The notes below the pieces were generated by a model. It saw only the letters and a list, made by a program, of their open reading frames with translations, did not search any database and was not told the origin of the DNA. 64,000 bases of DNA from Victivallales bacterium (GTDB lineage: Bacteria > Verrucomicrobiota > Lentisphaeria > Oligosphaerales > Oligosphaeraceae): positions 62,001-126,000 of the forward strand of contig JAFXUD010000049.1 of assembly GCA_017535315.1 (NCBI GenBank), in the 5' to 3' direction. Shown here in pieces: positions 45,301 to 52,711 of this stretch. Positions within the stretch are counted from its first letter, which is position 1, and each line of letters starts with the position of its first letter. A program made the translations under genes and the position numbers.

Positions 45301-46004
45301 ATTTCAATGAGACAGCGGTCCCTTTCAAGAGCCTGACCATCAGCGACCTGCTGGATGACACGATTACCGTCTGCCCCTTCAAATTCTATGTGATGCTGCC
45401 GACGGTGATGCTCTCCAAGAAGACGCGCACTAAGCTAATGGCACGCTTTGAACAGGAGGGCGCGACAATAGTCTGGCTCTACACGGCGGGAGCCGAATAC
45501 CCCACACAAGGTCCTTCCGCTGAGTTCTGCGGCGACTTTCTGGGCATGAAGATGCGCATGGAGACCGCCGAAGCCACGCCAGAGATGACGTGCGATGGAA
45601 TCGTTTGCAAGAGCGCACATGCAACCTCGCCCTGCTTCTATCCCGTGTCGGGTTTCGATGCCGTTGTCGGAACGGACGCTTCAGGCGCACCGTTGATGGT
45701 GGTGAAGCGCATTGGTACTGCCACGCATTACTTCACGACGTTGCCCAATCTTCCAATGACCTTGTGGAGCCGTCTGATGGACCAGGCGAATGTATGGAGG
45801 TATAGTACAGCTTTCGCCAAGGACCAGTTCTGGATTGGCAACGACGTGCTGTTCCTGCACGCCGTCACCAACGGCGAAAAACGGTTTCGCCTGCCCGCTG
45901 GCCGCCGTGCCCGTGCGCTCGTCGGCCCCTTCAAGGGAACGCTCAACAACGATGCTCCCTTCACCGCACGCTCTGGCATGACGTATGGCTTTGTCGTTGA
46001 GTAG
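42324..46004 (+). CDS. Large secreted multi-domain glycoside hydrolase (GH42/beta-galactosidase-like)
   Basis: A 1226-residue exported protein. The signal peptide is MKHSFFTILTLCGLCYMLTANA. Two or three beta-sandwich modules (~30-520) include a GH2-like sugar-binding domain (NLFWRGNWLWMQNAPG ... CFTYINGVFLG). A TIM barrel (~560-900) resembles GH42 beta-galactosidases, with a probable acid/base Glu in WGMSFTENNCGEWFW. A Rossmann-like trimerisation-type domain (EVAIVSDRDSAYY ... YVMLPTVMLSKKTR) and a C-terminal beta domain follow. The family call rests on domain order and is moderate. It is part of the plus-strand glycan-degradation run. Confidence 0.65.
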   Translation: MKHSFFTILTLCGLCYMLTANAQTPSTPMEFQGEALLKHGFISRMTPIKGITDALEADTPATTRGAFYQQNLQWDASKLKQIEFTLKTDAPGYFSFASNILNADGKRQSLRINPLAAIPDGEYHDYIFEFPETNMPQGIMTNYEVTWEGGEPAHLGWRAVRATTIRNRLPNAAQLEAGKPVLLAKLMPRSFCRLAWEGESSPGANICFYDKDLLELPGTAVQLKPGQKEITFTMPEYAIEAYLELVGKGVGYPVVQQLLYTPPAAPSNLFWRGNWLWMQNAPGPINRSIWFQRDIELEEAPEFAVMGVLGDDSCFTYINGVFLGKTIRWSQVNRYDITKLLRKGHNRISCRVKNIDSWGGFLADVYVQLKNQELYADTDDKWLCETQSNTDTSIPTATEPVVVLGDARIPPWKGGMVFRFAGPQGELELVRSEPGRLTVRVLRLPVKPLNTLRFVLVNEANVKSDFTLAISPGSANWKVGETVTFTYSMPYVDKGISKLYLEDDQMRLNGNPVLATIDKSRMVPPPLRKAEWVGGGRPMLKLGDEVLQPVFWHTPAAYGTDHLSGISLFAKNNFRSFRVSAAFQDYWQPDGSFDFSIFDREVAKLLTLAPDAVFAVHVYSFMPEWWLERNPDDLSRHYNNNPRDLWLDKQALASEKWLTEGEIPLKALIDHIKASGYADRVWGMSFTENNCGEWFWTSADANRKRSYAGYSPSDYASFRKFLRERYKDDAALAAAWHEPNVTFDTIQMPYLEDARKGSVGALLDANKDRKMLDFFEFRSLALAKDIIHFGRFTKEQTDGKWLIGAYYGYFAEMIANPRRNIQSNGHNGFIETARSPYVDFVHAPLRYTVRKTGQPSTMMQVWDTYLLHGKMVFVEQDVRTSLSPHTDPPSDMIYCGTPTAPFYDIGQFYRSFGMTAATGSLNYWYDLKCREFDEKVLNDAISEINDLYLTLGPIRGTTPCEVAIVSDRDSAYYTQFPSADNPMTIASEAIFRHFNETAVPFKSLTISDLLDDTITVCPFKFYVMLPTVMLSKKTRTKLMARFEQEGATIVWLYTAGAEYPTQGPSAEFCGDFLGMKMRMETAEATPEMTCDGIVCKSAHATSPCFYPVSGFDAVVGTDASGAPLMVVKRIGTATHYFTTLPNLPMTLWSRLMDQANVWRYSTAFAKDQFWIGNDVLFLHAVTNGEKRFRLPAGRRARALVGPFKGTLNNDAPFTARSGMTYGFVVE

Positions 46005-46033
46005 CCAGAGCCTATGGTCTGACGTAATAACGT

Positions 46034-46053
46034 CGTGGTACTGAAGTGCCACG
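46034..46053. repeat. Small palindrome upstream of the CocE-like gene
   Basis: CGTGGTAC-TGAA-GTGCCACG, an 8-bp stem with one G-T wobble, immediately followed by GCACAGAACAGGT, the same string that follows the hairpin at 17664-17683. A second tiny stem (GACGT/ACGTC) sits just upstream. Confidence 0.5.
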
Positions 46054-46071
46054 CACAGAACAGGTATTCCT

Positions 46072-47685
46072 ATGAAAAACACCATTCGAGAGTATCAAGT
46101 CAAGATGCGTGACGGTGTCACGCTCTACACCATTGTCCAGTTGCCAGAACCAGCAGGCGTCTTCCCTGTCATCATCAGGCGCACTCCGTATGCTTCCAAT
46201 GCAGCCAACTTCCCTGCGCTGGAGGCGGAGGATACTCACGGCTACGCGGTTGTAATCCAGCACTGCCGCGGGACGGCGCGAAGCAACGGCGAGTGCAACG
46301 CCTATCTAAACGAGCGCAACGACGGACTGGACCTGCTCGACTGGATACGCAAGCAGCCCTTCTACAATGGCGAGCTCTTCCTTTGGGGTAGCAGTTACCT
46401 CTCCTCTGTTCATTACTCCTACCTGAACACCAATCCGCCAGACATCAAGGCCGCCTTTCTGGCCGTCCAGGACACAGAGCGCTACAACATCTGCTACCGT
46501 AACGGCTTCTTCAAGGCAGGACTGCACGGCAACTGGGTTGTCGGGATGCACAAACGCAACCAGCCCATTGAGCGCAACTGCACGATTGACACCTTCAGGA
46601 CCATGCCTCTGGCAGGCGTGACAAAGACCATCTTCGGCGAATATGTCCCCTACATCGAGGAGAGTTTCAAGCACCCAGACCCAACGGATGCCTACTGGCA
46701 AACTCCCGAAGGGGGCAGCGACTACCACGATGCCTGCAACCGTTGCGACATCCCCATCCTCCTTGCCACCTCCTTTTATGACATCTACACGGAGGGCGTC
46801 TTTGATATGTGGCGCAACCTCTCCCCCGAGCGCAGGCGCAACTGCGCCCTGGTGGTGACGCCCTTCGAGCACAACTTCAATCCACCTCCTGAAGCCGTTT
46901 CGCAGGAGGCGCAGGATTTCAAGCCCGATGGCCTGCTATGCGAAGTCTGCCCAGACATTCACTACCGCTGGTTCGACCACTTCCGCAAGGGCACGCCGCT
47001 GGAGTTCATCCAGCAGGGCAAAACCACCTACTACCGCCTGTGGGACCATCGGTGGCTCACTGTTGATGAACTTGTCAACGCGCCAGAGGAGCAAATCTGG
47101 TACCTGGACGCAGATCGCCGCCTTGTGCTCGACGCTCCGAAGTCTGGTGAAATCACCTACACCTATAATCCTTATGATCCAGCTCATTTCGAGGGCGGAG
47201 TCTGCAACAACTTTGGCGGCATGAGGTATCAGAACGCCCCCAACTCCCGCTATGACATCATCTCTTTCCTCTCCTCGCCGTTGGAGAAGGAAATCGTCTG
47301 CGAAGGGCGTATTGAAGTGGAACTGCACTGCCGTTCGACTGCCGAGGACACCTGCTTCTACGTGCGTCTGGATGTCGTGCGCAACGGCAAGGCACTTTCC
47401 CTGCGCGATGACATCGACTCCCTCTGCCGTCTGGACGCTGACTACCGCCCAGGCGACGAGCGTACCCTTCGCTACCGCTTCGCACCGCATGCCTTCAAGT
47501 TGCTCCCTGGCGACCAGCTTCGCCTCGATGTCTCCTCCTCGTGCGTGCCTTACTTCCAGGTTCACACCAACATCAAAGGCCTTCAGTCCCTCCAGACCGT
47601 CGCCAAATCCTGCAGGAATACCATCATTGCGAGCAAATCGTTCATAAAAATAAACACGACAGAGAAGGGCAGAAATGAAATATGA
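46072..47685 (+). CDS. CocE/NonD-family alpha/beta hydrolase (X-Pro dipeptidyl-peptidase S15 type)
   Basis: A 537-residue hydrolase. The N-terminal S15 core shows MRDGVTLYTIVQLP, QHCRGTARSNGE and the nucleophile elbow G-S-S-Y-L (LFLWGSSYLSSVH). A cap domain follows, with a probable catalytic His in VTPFEHNF, and the C-terminal ~200 residues form the jelly-roll domain typical of the family (SSPLEKEIVCEGRIEVELHC). Family members include acyl esterases, glutaryl acylases and X-Pro peptidases. No signal peptide is evident. Its last 11 bp overlap the cas3-like remnant. Confidence 0.82.
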   Translation: MKNTIREYQVKMRDGVTLYTIVQLPEPAGVFPVIIRRTPYASNAANFPALEAEDTHGYAVVIQHCRGTARSNGECNAYLNERNDGLDLLDWIRKQPFYNGELFLWGSSYLSSVHYSYLNTNPPDIKAAFLAVQDTERYNICYRNGFFKAGLHGNWVVGMHKRNQPIERNCTIDTFRTMPLAGVTKTIFGEYVPYIEESFKHPDPTDAYWQTPEGGSDYHDACNRCDIPILLATSFYDIYTEGVFDMWRNLSPERRRNCALVVTPFEHNFNPPPEAVSQEAQDFKPDGLLCEVCPDIHYRWFDHFRKGTPLEFIQQGKTTYYRLWDHRWLTVDELVNAPEEQIWYLDADRRLVLDAPKSGEITYTYNPYDPAHFEGGVCNNFGGMRYQNAPNSRYDIISFLSSPLEKEIVCEGRIEVELHCRSTAEDTCFYVRLDVVRNGKALSLRDDIDSLCRLDADYRPGDERTLRYRFAPHAFKLLPGDQLRLDVSSSCVPYFQVHTNIKGLQSLQTVAKSCRNTIIASKSFIKINTTEKGRNEI

Positions 47686-48148
47686 AATCTTTTGCTCAAT
47701 GCAAAAGATAATGATATTACCAAATGGGAAACTTTGGATGAATGAACATGCTGTTCAGGTGGCAACGGCTGCAGCATTTTTTGCTGCTGTATTCAACTCT
47801 AAAAGCGTGGCATTCATCATGGGATTCTTACGTGACTTTGGTAAGGCTCGTTCAACCTTTCAATCATATTTGCGCGGATTCTATGGAATAAAGGAAGATG
47901 ATTTGAATTCGGGTGAACATTCGCATTTTGGCATAGGTGCTTGTTTTGCATATAATCACCTCGGTTCATTGGAGCGAGCGATAGCCTATTGAATTTTGGG
48001 ACATCATGCGGGGCTTCTTGACTGGTCAGCTGGTGATACTCCCAATAGTGCATTGTTTGTTCGTTTGCAGGGCGATGCTTCAATTCCGAATGAAGACATT
48101 ATTAAGGAATGGCTTGCCGCCCATCAAGAAATAATCCGTAACTTTTAG
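47675..48148 (+). pseudogene. Broken Cas3''-type HD nuclease gene (CRISPR-associated)
   Basis: A 157-codon remnant with an in-frame TGA at 47990-47992. The translation has the layout of a Cas3 HD domain: an N-terminal His (WMNEHAVQVATAAAFF), GFLRDFGKARSTFQSYL, where the hallmark H-D of G-L-x-H-D-x-G-K-A is R-D, HSHFGIGA, and after the stop ILGHHAGLLDWSAGD. The helicase domain of Cas3 is absent; the frame ends at 48148 right beside the transposase region. The fragment is more AT-rich than its neighbours. In type I systems this nuclease degrades the target strand; here it must be dead. A matching mini-array lies at 63296-63458. Confidence 0.75.
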
Positions 48149-48175
48149 CCGTAACTCCCCAAAATTGGTGAATAA

Positions 48176-49078
48176 CTACTCGACAGTGGTCGGGATTTCC
48201 AGCCCCATGCTTTCAACGGCCATCCGGGCCGCCTTTGGAACGGGCTCCAGCTCCCACTTGCCGCCTGCATTCGTCGCGCGGATGTCCCACAGCAGATTCT
48301 GAAGGGTTTTAACTACTGCGTACTTGGAAAGCGCATCGTGGTCCCGCAGCTTTGCATAGACCCTGTACGCCATCAGGATGCTGATGTGGTTCAGGAAAAG
48401 GCATGCCTCCAGCGTCGTCTCGCCGTGCATGGAGGTCGTGCCGAAATCCTCCTCGACCTTGTACGTGTCGAACAGCTGCTCGACATCCTCCCTTGTCTTG
48501 AAGCAGCGGTAGGCGTCCTGCCCGCCGAAGTCCATCCTGTTCGTCTTCAGCACGATGGTCCCGTGCATTATCTGCGCCTGGGCCGCCTTCCGTATCTCCT
48601 CCGGCGTCTCGCGGCCCATCCTCTTCGGCAGGTGCGCCGTGTCCTCGAGATGGCGCAGGGTTTCGTCCACGTAGAGGAAATACCTGTGCGTGTCGCCGTC
48701 CGCCACAGGCTGCTCGTAGTACCAGATGACCCGCCCGTTGTACTCGAAGCGGGAGGAAAAGCCCGAATACCCAGGCATTTCCAGCGGGGCGCGCGAATAT
48801 TCCGTGCTTGACCTCTTCAGCGGCATGACATACTCGAGCCCGAGCGTCTCGAGCTCGTCCAGATGGGAAAGCTTCACGAGGCCCTTGTCCGTTATGACGA
48901 GTGCGCCTTTCAGCCCCATTTCCTTCAGCATGTTCATGAAGGCCGAGACATCGCGCACGCTTCCGGGATACTGCTTGTAGAACACGGGGCACAGGCGGTT
49001 GTCCTTCAAGGCGATTGCATACATGAGATTCAGCTGCGGGTCGTGGCAGCCGTGGCTGTTGTATTGTGAGTTTTGCAA
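48176..49078 (-). pseudogene. Transposase fragment (IS4/IS1634-like, N-terminus missing)
   Basis: Three hundred codons covering the middle and end of a DDE transposase: second catalytic Asp in ALVITDKGL, Glu in TREDVEQLFDTYK. The frame opens at what should be the segment after the first catalytic Asp (NSHGCHDPQLNLMYAIALKD), so the N-terminal third, including that Asp, is missing. It cannot transpose by itself. Confidence 0.8.
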
Positions 49079-49090
49079 GATTTTGTAGCA

Positions 49091-50518
49091 CTAACCGTTT
49101 TGGGCAAGAGCCTGGACATACTCCTGCCTTCTGTCCTTTGGCAGCAGCTTTACAGGAACAGGCATCTTGAATTCCTTGAACACATCGACCTGGCGTCCGA
49201 CGATTTCCGTAATCATCCTCGCCCTCTTCGGATGCTGGATCATCCTTATCGAGCGGAGTTCCTCAAGCATGTGCTGCCTGGCGGGGAACAGTTCCCGAAG
49301 CGTATCGCTCGCAAGGAACCGCCTGTATATCGCGCAGTTCAGGATCAGCGCCACGAACTGAATGAACAGCCTTCCGTCCGTGGTATCCTCCCTTGACGTG
49401 CGAAGACGCCGTCCCTCCTGCTCGGATTTGATGAACATGAAGCTTTTTTCCTGTTCGTCGCGCATGCCGTATATGTCGAGTATTTCAGAAAGGTCGTGCC
49501 TGGACGGGGACATGGCATTTGCGAGGATTGCAAAATAGCCGGTCCTGGCGATGTCCTTTTTCATGTTCCGCTCGTTCATGGAGAAGCACCTGATTCTCCC
49601 CTGGCGGGTCAGGCGGATGTCAAAATACCGTGAATACCTTTCAACCGTCTCCGCGTCCACCTTGTCCCTGTCGTCCTTCATGTTCTGGAGCTGGCGCTCC
49701 ATCTCGATCGCCCTGGCGTACACTTCCTTTCGCACCTCGCCCTGCTGTTCGGGGTCGAAGAACAGACACATCCGCAGGGACGACACATCCCTTTTCTCGC
49801 CGTTGACAGTCACGCTGTACTTGTAGTCCATCGTCTTCCCGAACACACGGTGCCGGTCTATCCAGCACTGGCGGCTTGTCATCTCCTCGTAGTCCGTCTC
49901 GCGGATGGCCCTTGCGATCTGGGAGTCCCCCGTCCTGGCCATCATGACGAAGCTGCAGTTGCGCTTCACCAGCATCTCCATGACCTCGTCCGACACATAT
50001 CCGCGGTCCAGGACAAGACGCACGTTGGAGAAGCCATTGGCCTTGAGCTCCTCCATGGTGACTCGCATGGAGCGCGTGTCGGGCATGTTCCCGGGCATTC
50101 TGCGGTAATAGACAGGGGCCCCGCCAGAAAAATCGTATATGACAAGCTCGTTTATCTGGTCCGCATGGTCATGCTCCTTGTTCTTCCCACGCTTCGCGTC
50201 GGCAAGATGCCTCCCGTGGCAGGTGAAGCTGGTTGAGTCGACGCCAAGCCACGACTTCGCCCCGCTCCTGGCACGGCGGCAGCGGAAAAGCGCCTGCCTG
50301 TGCTGTTCGGTTATGGAGGCCGTCAGGCGGGTGGCCTCCCACGCGGAAATCGTATCGCCGCAGGGAAACCAGGCGATGGCCTGCTCGCCGGCCAGATGGC
50401 TATACGAGCCGCCGCAGAGCAGCGAGTAGTATGCAAGCGTGAGAACCTTGTCCGCCATGTCGCGGCTCTCGAACACGTGCTCCAGGTCGTCCCTGAGGCC
50501 GCACTGAACGGACAGCAT
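49091..50518 (-). CDS. IS4/IS1634-family DDE transposase
   Basis: A 475-residue frame carrying a full DDE set: Asp in LGVDSTSFTCHG, Asp in LVLDRGYVSDEV, and Glu in YGMRDEQEKSFMF with the Y-x2-R-x3-E-x6-K-like signature. The protein-like reading continues upstream of the ATG at 50518 (SYDGASASLLYGHSWFLE), so the true start or a frameshift lies near 50560-50600. The -1 relation to the frame at 50323-50736 suggests either a one-base deletion or frameshifting; no A-rich slippery site is seen. It may be active or slightly decayed. Confidence 0.8.
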   Translation of the reverse strand: MLSVQCGLRDDLEHVFESRDMADKVLTLAYYSLLCGGSYSHLAGEQAIAWFPCGDTISAWEATRLTASITEQHRQALFRCRRARSGAKSWLGVDSTSFTCHGRHLADAKRGKNKEHDHADQINELVIYDFSGGAPVYYRRMPGNMPDTRSMRVTMEELKANGFSNVRLVLDRGYVSDEVMEMLVKRNCSFVMMARTGDSQIARAIRETDYEEMTSRQCWIDRHRVFGKTMDYKYSVTVNGEKRDVSSLRMCLFFDPEQQGEVRKEVYARAIEMERQLQNMKDDRDKVDAETVERYSRYFDIRLTRQGRIRCFSMNERNMKKDIARTGYFAILANAMSPSRHDLSEILDIYGMRDEQEKSFMFIKSEQEGRRLRTSREDTTDGRLFIQFVALILNCAIYRRFLASDTLRELFPARQHMLEELRSIRMIQHPKRARMITEIVGRQVDVFKEFKMPVPVKLLPKDRRQEYVQALAQNG

Positions 50519-50736
50519 CTCGAGAAACCATGAATGTCCGTAAAGAAGGCTGGCGCTTGCCCCGTCGTATGACAGACCGCCGCGCTCTTCTGCTTCTGTT
50601 CGTCGGGGAGCTTTTCCCAGTTGTCAAGCATTGCCCCGATAAGCGTGTCCATCGTCATCCCTTGCTCAGCGCAAGACCGCTTCAAGACCGCGTGCGTCGC
50701 GGGGGAAACCTCTATCAGTCTTTTGCTCTTTCTCAT
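50323..50736 (-). CDS. N-terminal RHH-like ORF of the IS transposase (frameshifted)
   Basis: Only the first 45-55 codons look like protein: MRKSKRLIEVSPATHAVLKR followed by an EQGMTMDTLIGAMLDNWEKLPDE segment, a ribbon-helix-helix-like DNA-binding N-terminus. After ~50600 the frame becomes a shadow of the transposase in the neighbouring frame. The segment probably once formed the N-terminus of, or a companion to, the 475-residue transposase. Confidence 0.45.
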   Translation of the reverse strand: MRKSKRLIEVSPATHAVLKRSCAEQGMTMDTLIGAMLDNWEKLPDEQKQKSAAVCHTTGQAPAFFTDIHGFSRCCPFSAASGTTWSTCSRAATWRTRFSRLHTTRCSAAARIAIWPASRPSPGFPAAIRFPRGRPPA

Positions 50737-50765
50737 TACGTATTGATATTTTGGCTAAAAAAAAA

Positions 50766-50918
50766 TTACTTTTTAATGTAGGCGATTATCAAGTTACGGA
50801 TGATGACCGCCATAGATTTGAGCTCCTCGACGCTCTTTTTTTTGAACTCGATGTAGATTTTTTCATCCAAATCTATGCAGATTCTTTGTGCTGGACGCGT
50901 CTCTTTTGTCTTGGTCAT
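50766..50918 (-). CDS. Small ribbon-helix-helix protein (50 residues)
   Basis: A 50-residue protein beginning MTKTKETRPAQRICIDLDEK and ending in a KSVEELKSMAVIIRNLIIAYIKK-like helix pair: a beta strand followed by two helices, as in Arc/CopG-type RHH regulators. GGAG lies 8 nt upstream of the ATG, and the start is the only one in the frame. It is divergent from the helix-turn-helix gene at 51059 across a 140-bp AT-rich region, a typical phage or plasmid control arrangement. It might bind the iterons at 52336-52467, but that is inference. Confidence 0.7.
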   Translation of the reverse strand: MTKTKETRPAQRICIDLDEKIYIEFKKKSVEELKSMAVIIRNLIIAYIKK

Positions 50919-51058
50919 TTGCAATCTCCGTTTTGGTCGTTAGATTTATTTATTTAAGTAAATATGTAAAACAATAAATAATATAATTACGTATTTATGC
51001 TTTGCAAATCATTTTCTTGAAAAAAAACGATTTTTTTTCAAAAAAAAGGAGTTTTCCC

Positions 51059-51499
51059 ATGAAGTTCGACAAAAATCAGGGGATAGAGATAACCGACGAG
51101 GTTAAAGAACTATTCGAAATCGGTAAAAAAAAGGAGGGAACTCAGGGAAAGCTTGCGTCCGCCATGGGCGTGCCGCCGCAGAATGTCCAGAACTGGCGAG
51201 GAACAGGGAAGCAAAAAGGCGAATACATCCTCTGGGACCAATGGGAGAAGATACGCCCGTACTTCGTTTCGCGCGGGCTGATAGACGGCGATGACCCGCG
51301 ATGGCTTACGCCGTCGGAGATGCGGGAACGCCTGGCGAACGGAATGTTAAGCAAACTTCCAGCCGATGAACAGCAACTACTGGAATTGTTCAGGCTTCTC
51401 ACGGAAGACGGAAAACTCGCCGCGCTGGCGACCATGAAAGGGCTCGCCAATACTTTTAACAAAGACGTACAGGCATCAGCACAGTCATCAACGGCATAG
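51059..51499 (+). CDS. Phage-type helix-turn-helix regulator
   Basis: A 146-residue protein. AAGGAG 9 nt upstream fixes the start at 51059 (MKFDKNQGIEITDEV). Residues ~25-60 (QGKLASAMGVPPQNVQNWRG) look like a Cro/CI-type helix-turn-helix, and the C-terminal ~60 residues are helical with Leu-rich stretches (LPADEQQLLELFRLL), suiting dimerisation. It is divergent from the small RHH protein and is probably a prophage repressor-like regulator. Confidence 0.7.
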   Translation: MKFDKNQGIEITDEVKELFEIGKKKEGTQGKLASAMGVPPQNVQNWRGTGKQKGEYILWDQWEKIRPYFVSRGLIDGDDPRWLTPSEMRERLANGMLSKLPADEQQLLELFRLLTEDGKLAALATMKGLANTFNKDVQASAQSSTA

Positions 51500-51574
51500 T
51501 TTGTTAGTGAGACTAGGAGTATTTTTTAGGGCTCCAGCAGTAAGTCGTTAATATTTAATTTAAGGATTAAAACA

Positions 51575-51721
51575 ATGGACAAGACAATAAAAATAAAATG
51601 CAAGCCTGATGGGAACCCTGCGAAACGGCTTGAAGGTGGTTGGCAGAGTGTGAAGATGCCAAGTTCGGCGCCTAAGCCGCCAGCGCGTCCGAACAAGGGC
51701 GGGGGAAAATCTAAAGGTTAA
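51575..51721 (+). CDS. Small basic Pro/Gly-rich protein (48 residues)
   Basis: A 48-residue ORF with AGGA ~9 nt before its ATG. The C-terminal half is rich in Pro, Gly and Lys (APKPPARPNKGGGKSKG). It overlaps the stop codon of the convergent 2TM gene. I do not recognise a family; small basic proteins of this kind are frequent in phage early regions. Confidence 0.5.
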   Translation: MDKTIKIKCKPDGNPAKRLEGGWQSVKMPSSAPKPPARPNKGGGKSKG

Positions 51722-52208
51722 AATCGTATTTGATCTGGCTTTTCATCAGTTCAGTTGCCCGCGAGACCAGCTTGTCGTCGTTGCGGACGTCTGGGTTCGC
51801 GATGGCGGTGCATTGGTTTTCGCGGTCCCGCAGAGTATCGGCTGCATCGGAATATCCAACGTAGTTGTCGTCCTTGCTATTTTTATCCACATCGTTCCAG
51901 ACCTTGACTGCTTCGCCGTAGAGGCTGTCGAGGAGCCCGCAGGCAATGCGTATCCTCATGGCCTGCTTGTCGAAGCCTCGCCTGGTGTGAAGCATGTTCA
52001 GTAAGGTGACGCCCAACATGACGGTCGCAAGCGATTTGGAGTGTTCCTGCCAGAGCCAGAAGGAGCAGAACGTTCCAGAGAACGCGAAGGCGAGGAATGC
52101 GGTCGCGAAGAGGTTGAGGCGTTCAATTCGCCTGGCGTAGAGGTCGCCGTAGATGGCGGTGTATTTGATTCCGCAGATGATGCCGAACAGCCTGTCGCGC
52201 TGATTCAT
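51711..52208 (-). CDS. Small two-helix membrane protein (SLATT-like layout)
   Basis: A 165-residue protein. The start at 52208 is set by AAGGAGG 6 nt upstream; the frame runs on to 52496, but that reads through the iterons. Two adjacent hydrophobic helices (LFATAFLAFAFSGTFCSFWLW and SLATVMLGVTLLNML) follow a ~30-residue cytosolic lead, then ~85 helical residues ending in KSQIKYDFNL. A 2TM plus helical bundle is the layout of SLATT-type effector proteins, but I see no diagnostic motif. It lies in the phage control region next to the iterons. Confidence 0.6.
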   Translation of the reverse strand: MNQRDRLFGIICGIKYTAIYGDLYARRIERLNLFATAFLAFAFSGTFCSFWLWQEHSKSLATVMLGVTLLNMLHTRRGFDKQAMRIRIACGLLDSLYGEAVKVWNDVDKNSKDDNYVGYSDAADTLRDRENQCTAIANPDVRNDDKLVSRATELMKSQIKYDFNL

Positions 52209-52335
52209 GAATGCCTCCTTGATTATTTTCCCCATTATGTTAAGTTCGGAAAGGATGTCAAGTTTTGCATAATAATATATACATATATCAGAAAAATGTA
52301 ACCTTGGCCAAAAACATTTGCTAACATATAACACA

Positions 52336-52467
52336 CATAGCAAACGTACATAGCACACATAGCAAACGTACATAGCAAAACGATAAAATACATAGTAAAC
52401 GTACATAGTAAAAGCCAAATTTACATAGCAAATGCACATAACGCACATAGCAAACGTACATAGCATC
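52336..52467. repeat. Iteron array: twelve 11-bp units
   Basis: The 132 bp divide into exactly twelve rows of 11 bp. CATAG(C/T)A occurs nine times, and the 20-mer CATAGYAAACGTACATAGYA recurs at 52336, 52358, 52391 and 52446, i.e. at distances of 22, 33 and 55 bp, all multiples of 11. Two rows (52380-52390 and 52413-52423) are diverged spacers of the same length. Helical phasing of this kind marks a binding array for a dimeric DNA-binding protein: a replication iteron, a parC-like centromere or a multi-site operator. Confidence 0.85.
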
Positions 52468-52472
52468 CCTAG

Positions 52473-52572
52473 TCGCGCACACGCGCGTACGCGCATAATG
52501 CGCGCGCCCGCGCGATATATATCTTATCAGATATATATATGGGGATAGGTATTCATAACCTTACCTATCCCC
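52473..52572. promoter_or_regulatory. Alternating-GC tract followed by two perfect hairpins
   Basis: Directly after the iterons lies a ~40-bp tract of alternating C/G/A (52473-52514) with the self-complementary GCGCGTACGCGC at 52483-52494. Then comes an ATATATATCT/AGATATATAT stem with a 4-nt loop (52515-52538), and GGGGATAGGTA (52541-52551) pairing perfectly with TACCTATCCCC (52562-52572). GC-alternating DNA can adopt Z-form, and the following AT stem would melt easily, as at some origins. The remaining bases to 52711 are AT-rich and probably hold the toxin promoter. Confidence 0.6.
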
Positions 52573-52711
52573 CATTATATCTGACGAAGATGAAAATGAA
52601 TACCTCCCCGAAGACAAGGAAAAAAACGCCCCCAAAAAAACAAAAGGCGATTTGCGCAATAGAACTTTTGGGATATATTACAAGGGAAGTCAAATACAAT
52701 TAGGAGCTGAA

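Larger units (their letters stand above)
48150..50750 (-). mobile_element. Two adjacent IS4/IS1634-type insertion sequences, one truncated
   Basis: The segment holds one nearly intact DDE transposase (49091-50518 plus upstream codons) and, directly downstream on the same strand, the C-terminal two thirds of a second, different DDE transposase (48176-49078). The 12-bp junction (49079-49090) suggests that one element inserted into, or recombined with, the other. I could not identify clear terminal inverted repeats or target duplications by eye. Confidence 0.7.

Noticed and set aside
52336-52467. CRISPR array
   Set aside because: The period is 11 bp with no unique spacers, so it is an iteron array.
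52209-52496. N-terminal extension of the 2TM protein (MYVCYVCYV-type stretch)
   Set aside because: It reads through the 11-bp iterons; the ATG at 52208 has an excellent AAGGAGG site and gives a sensible protein.
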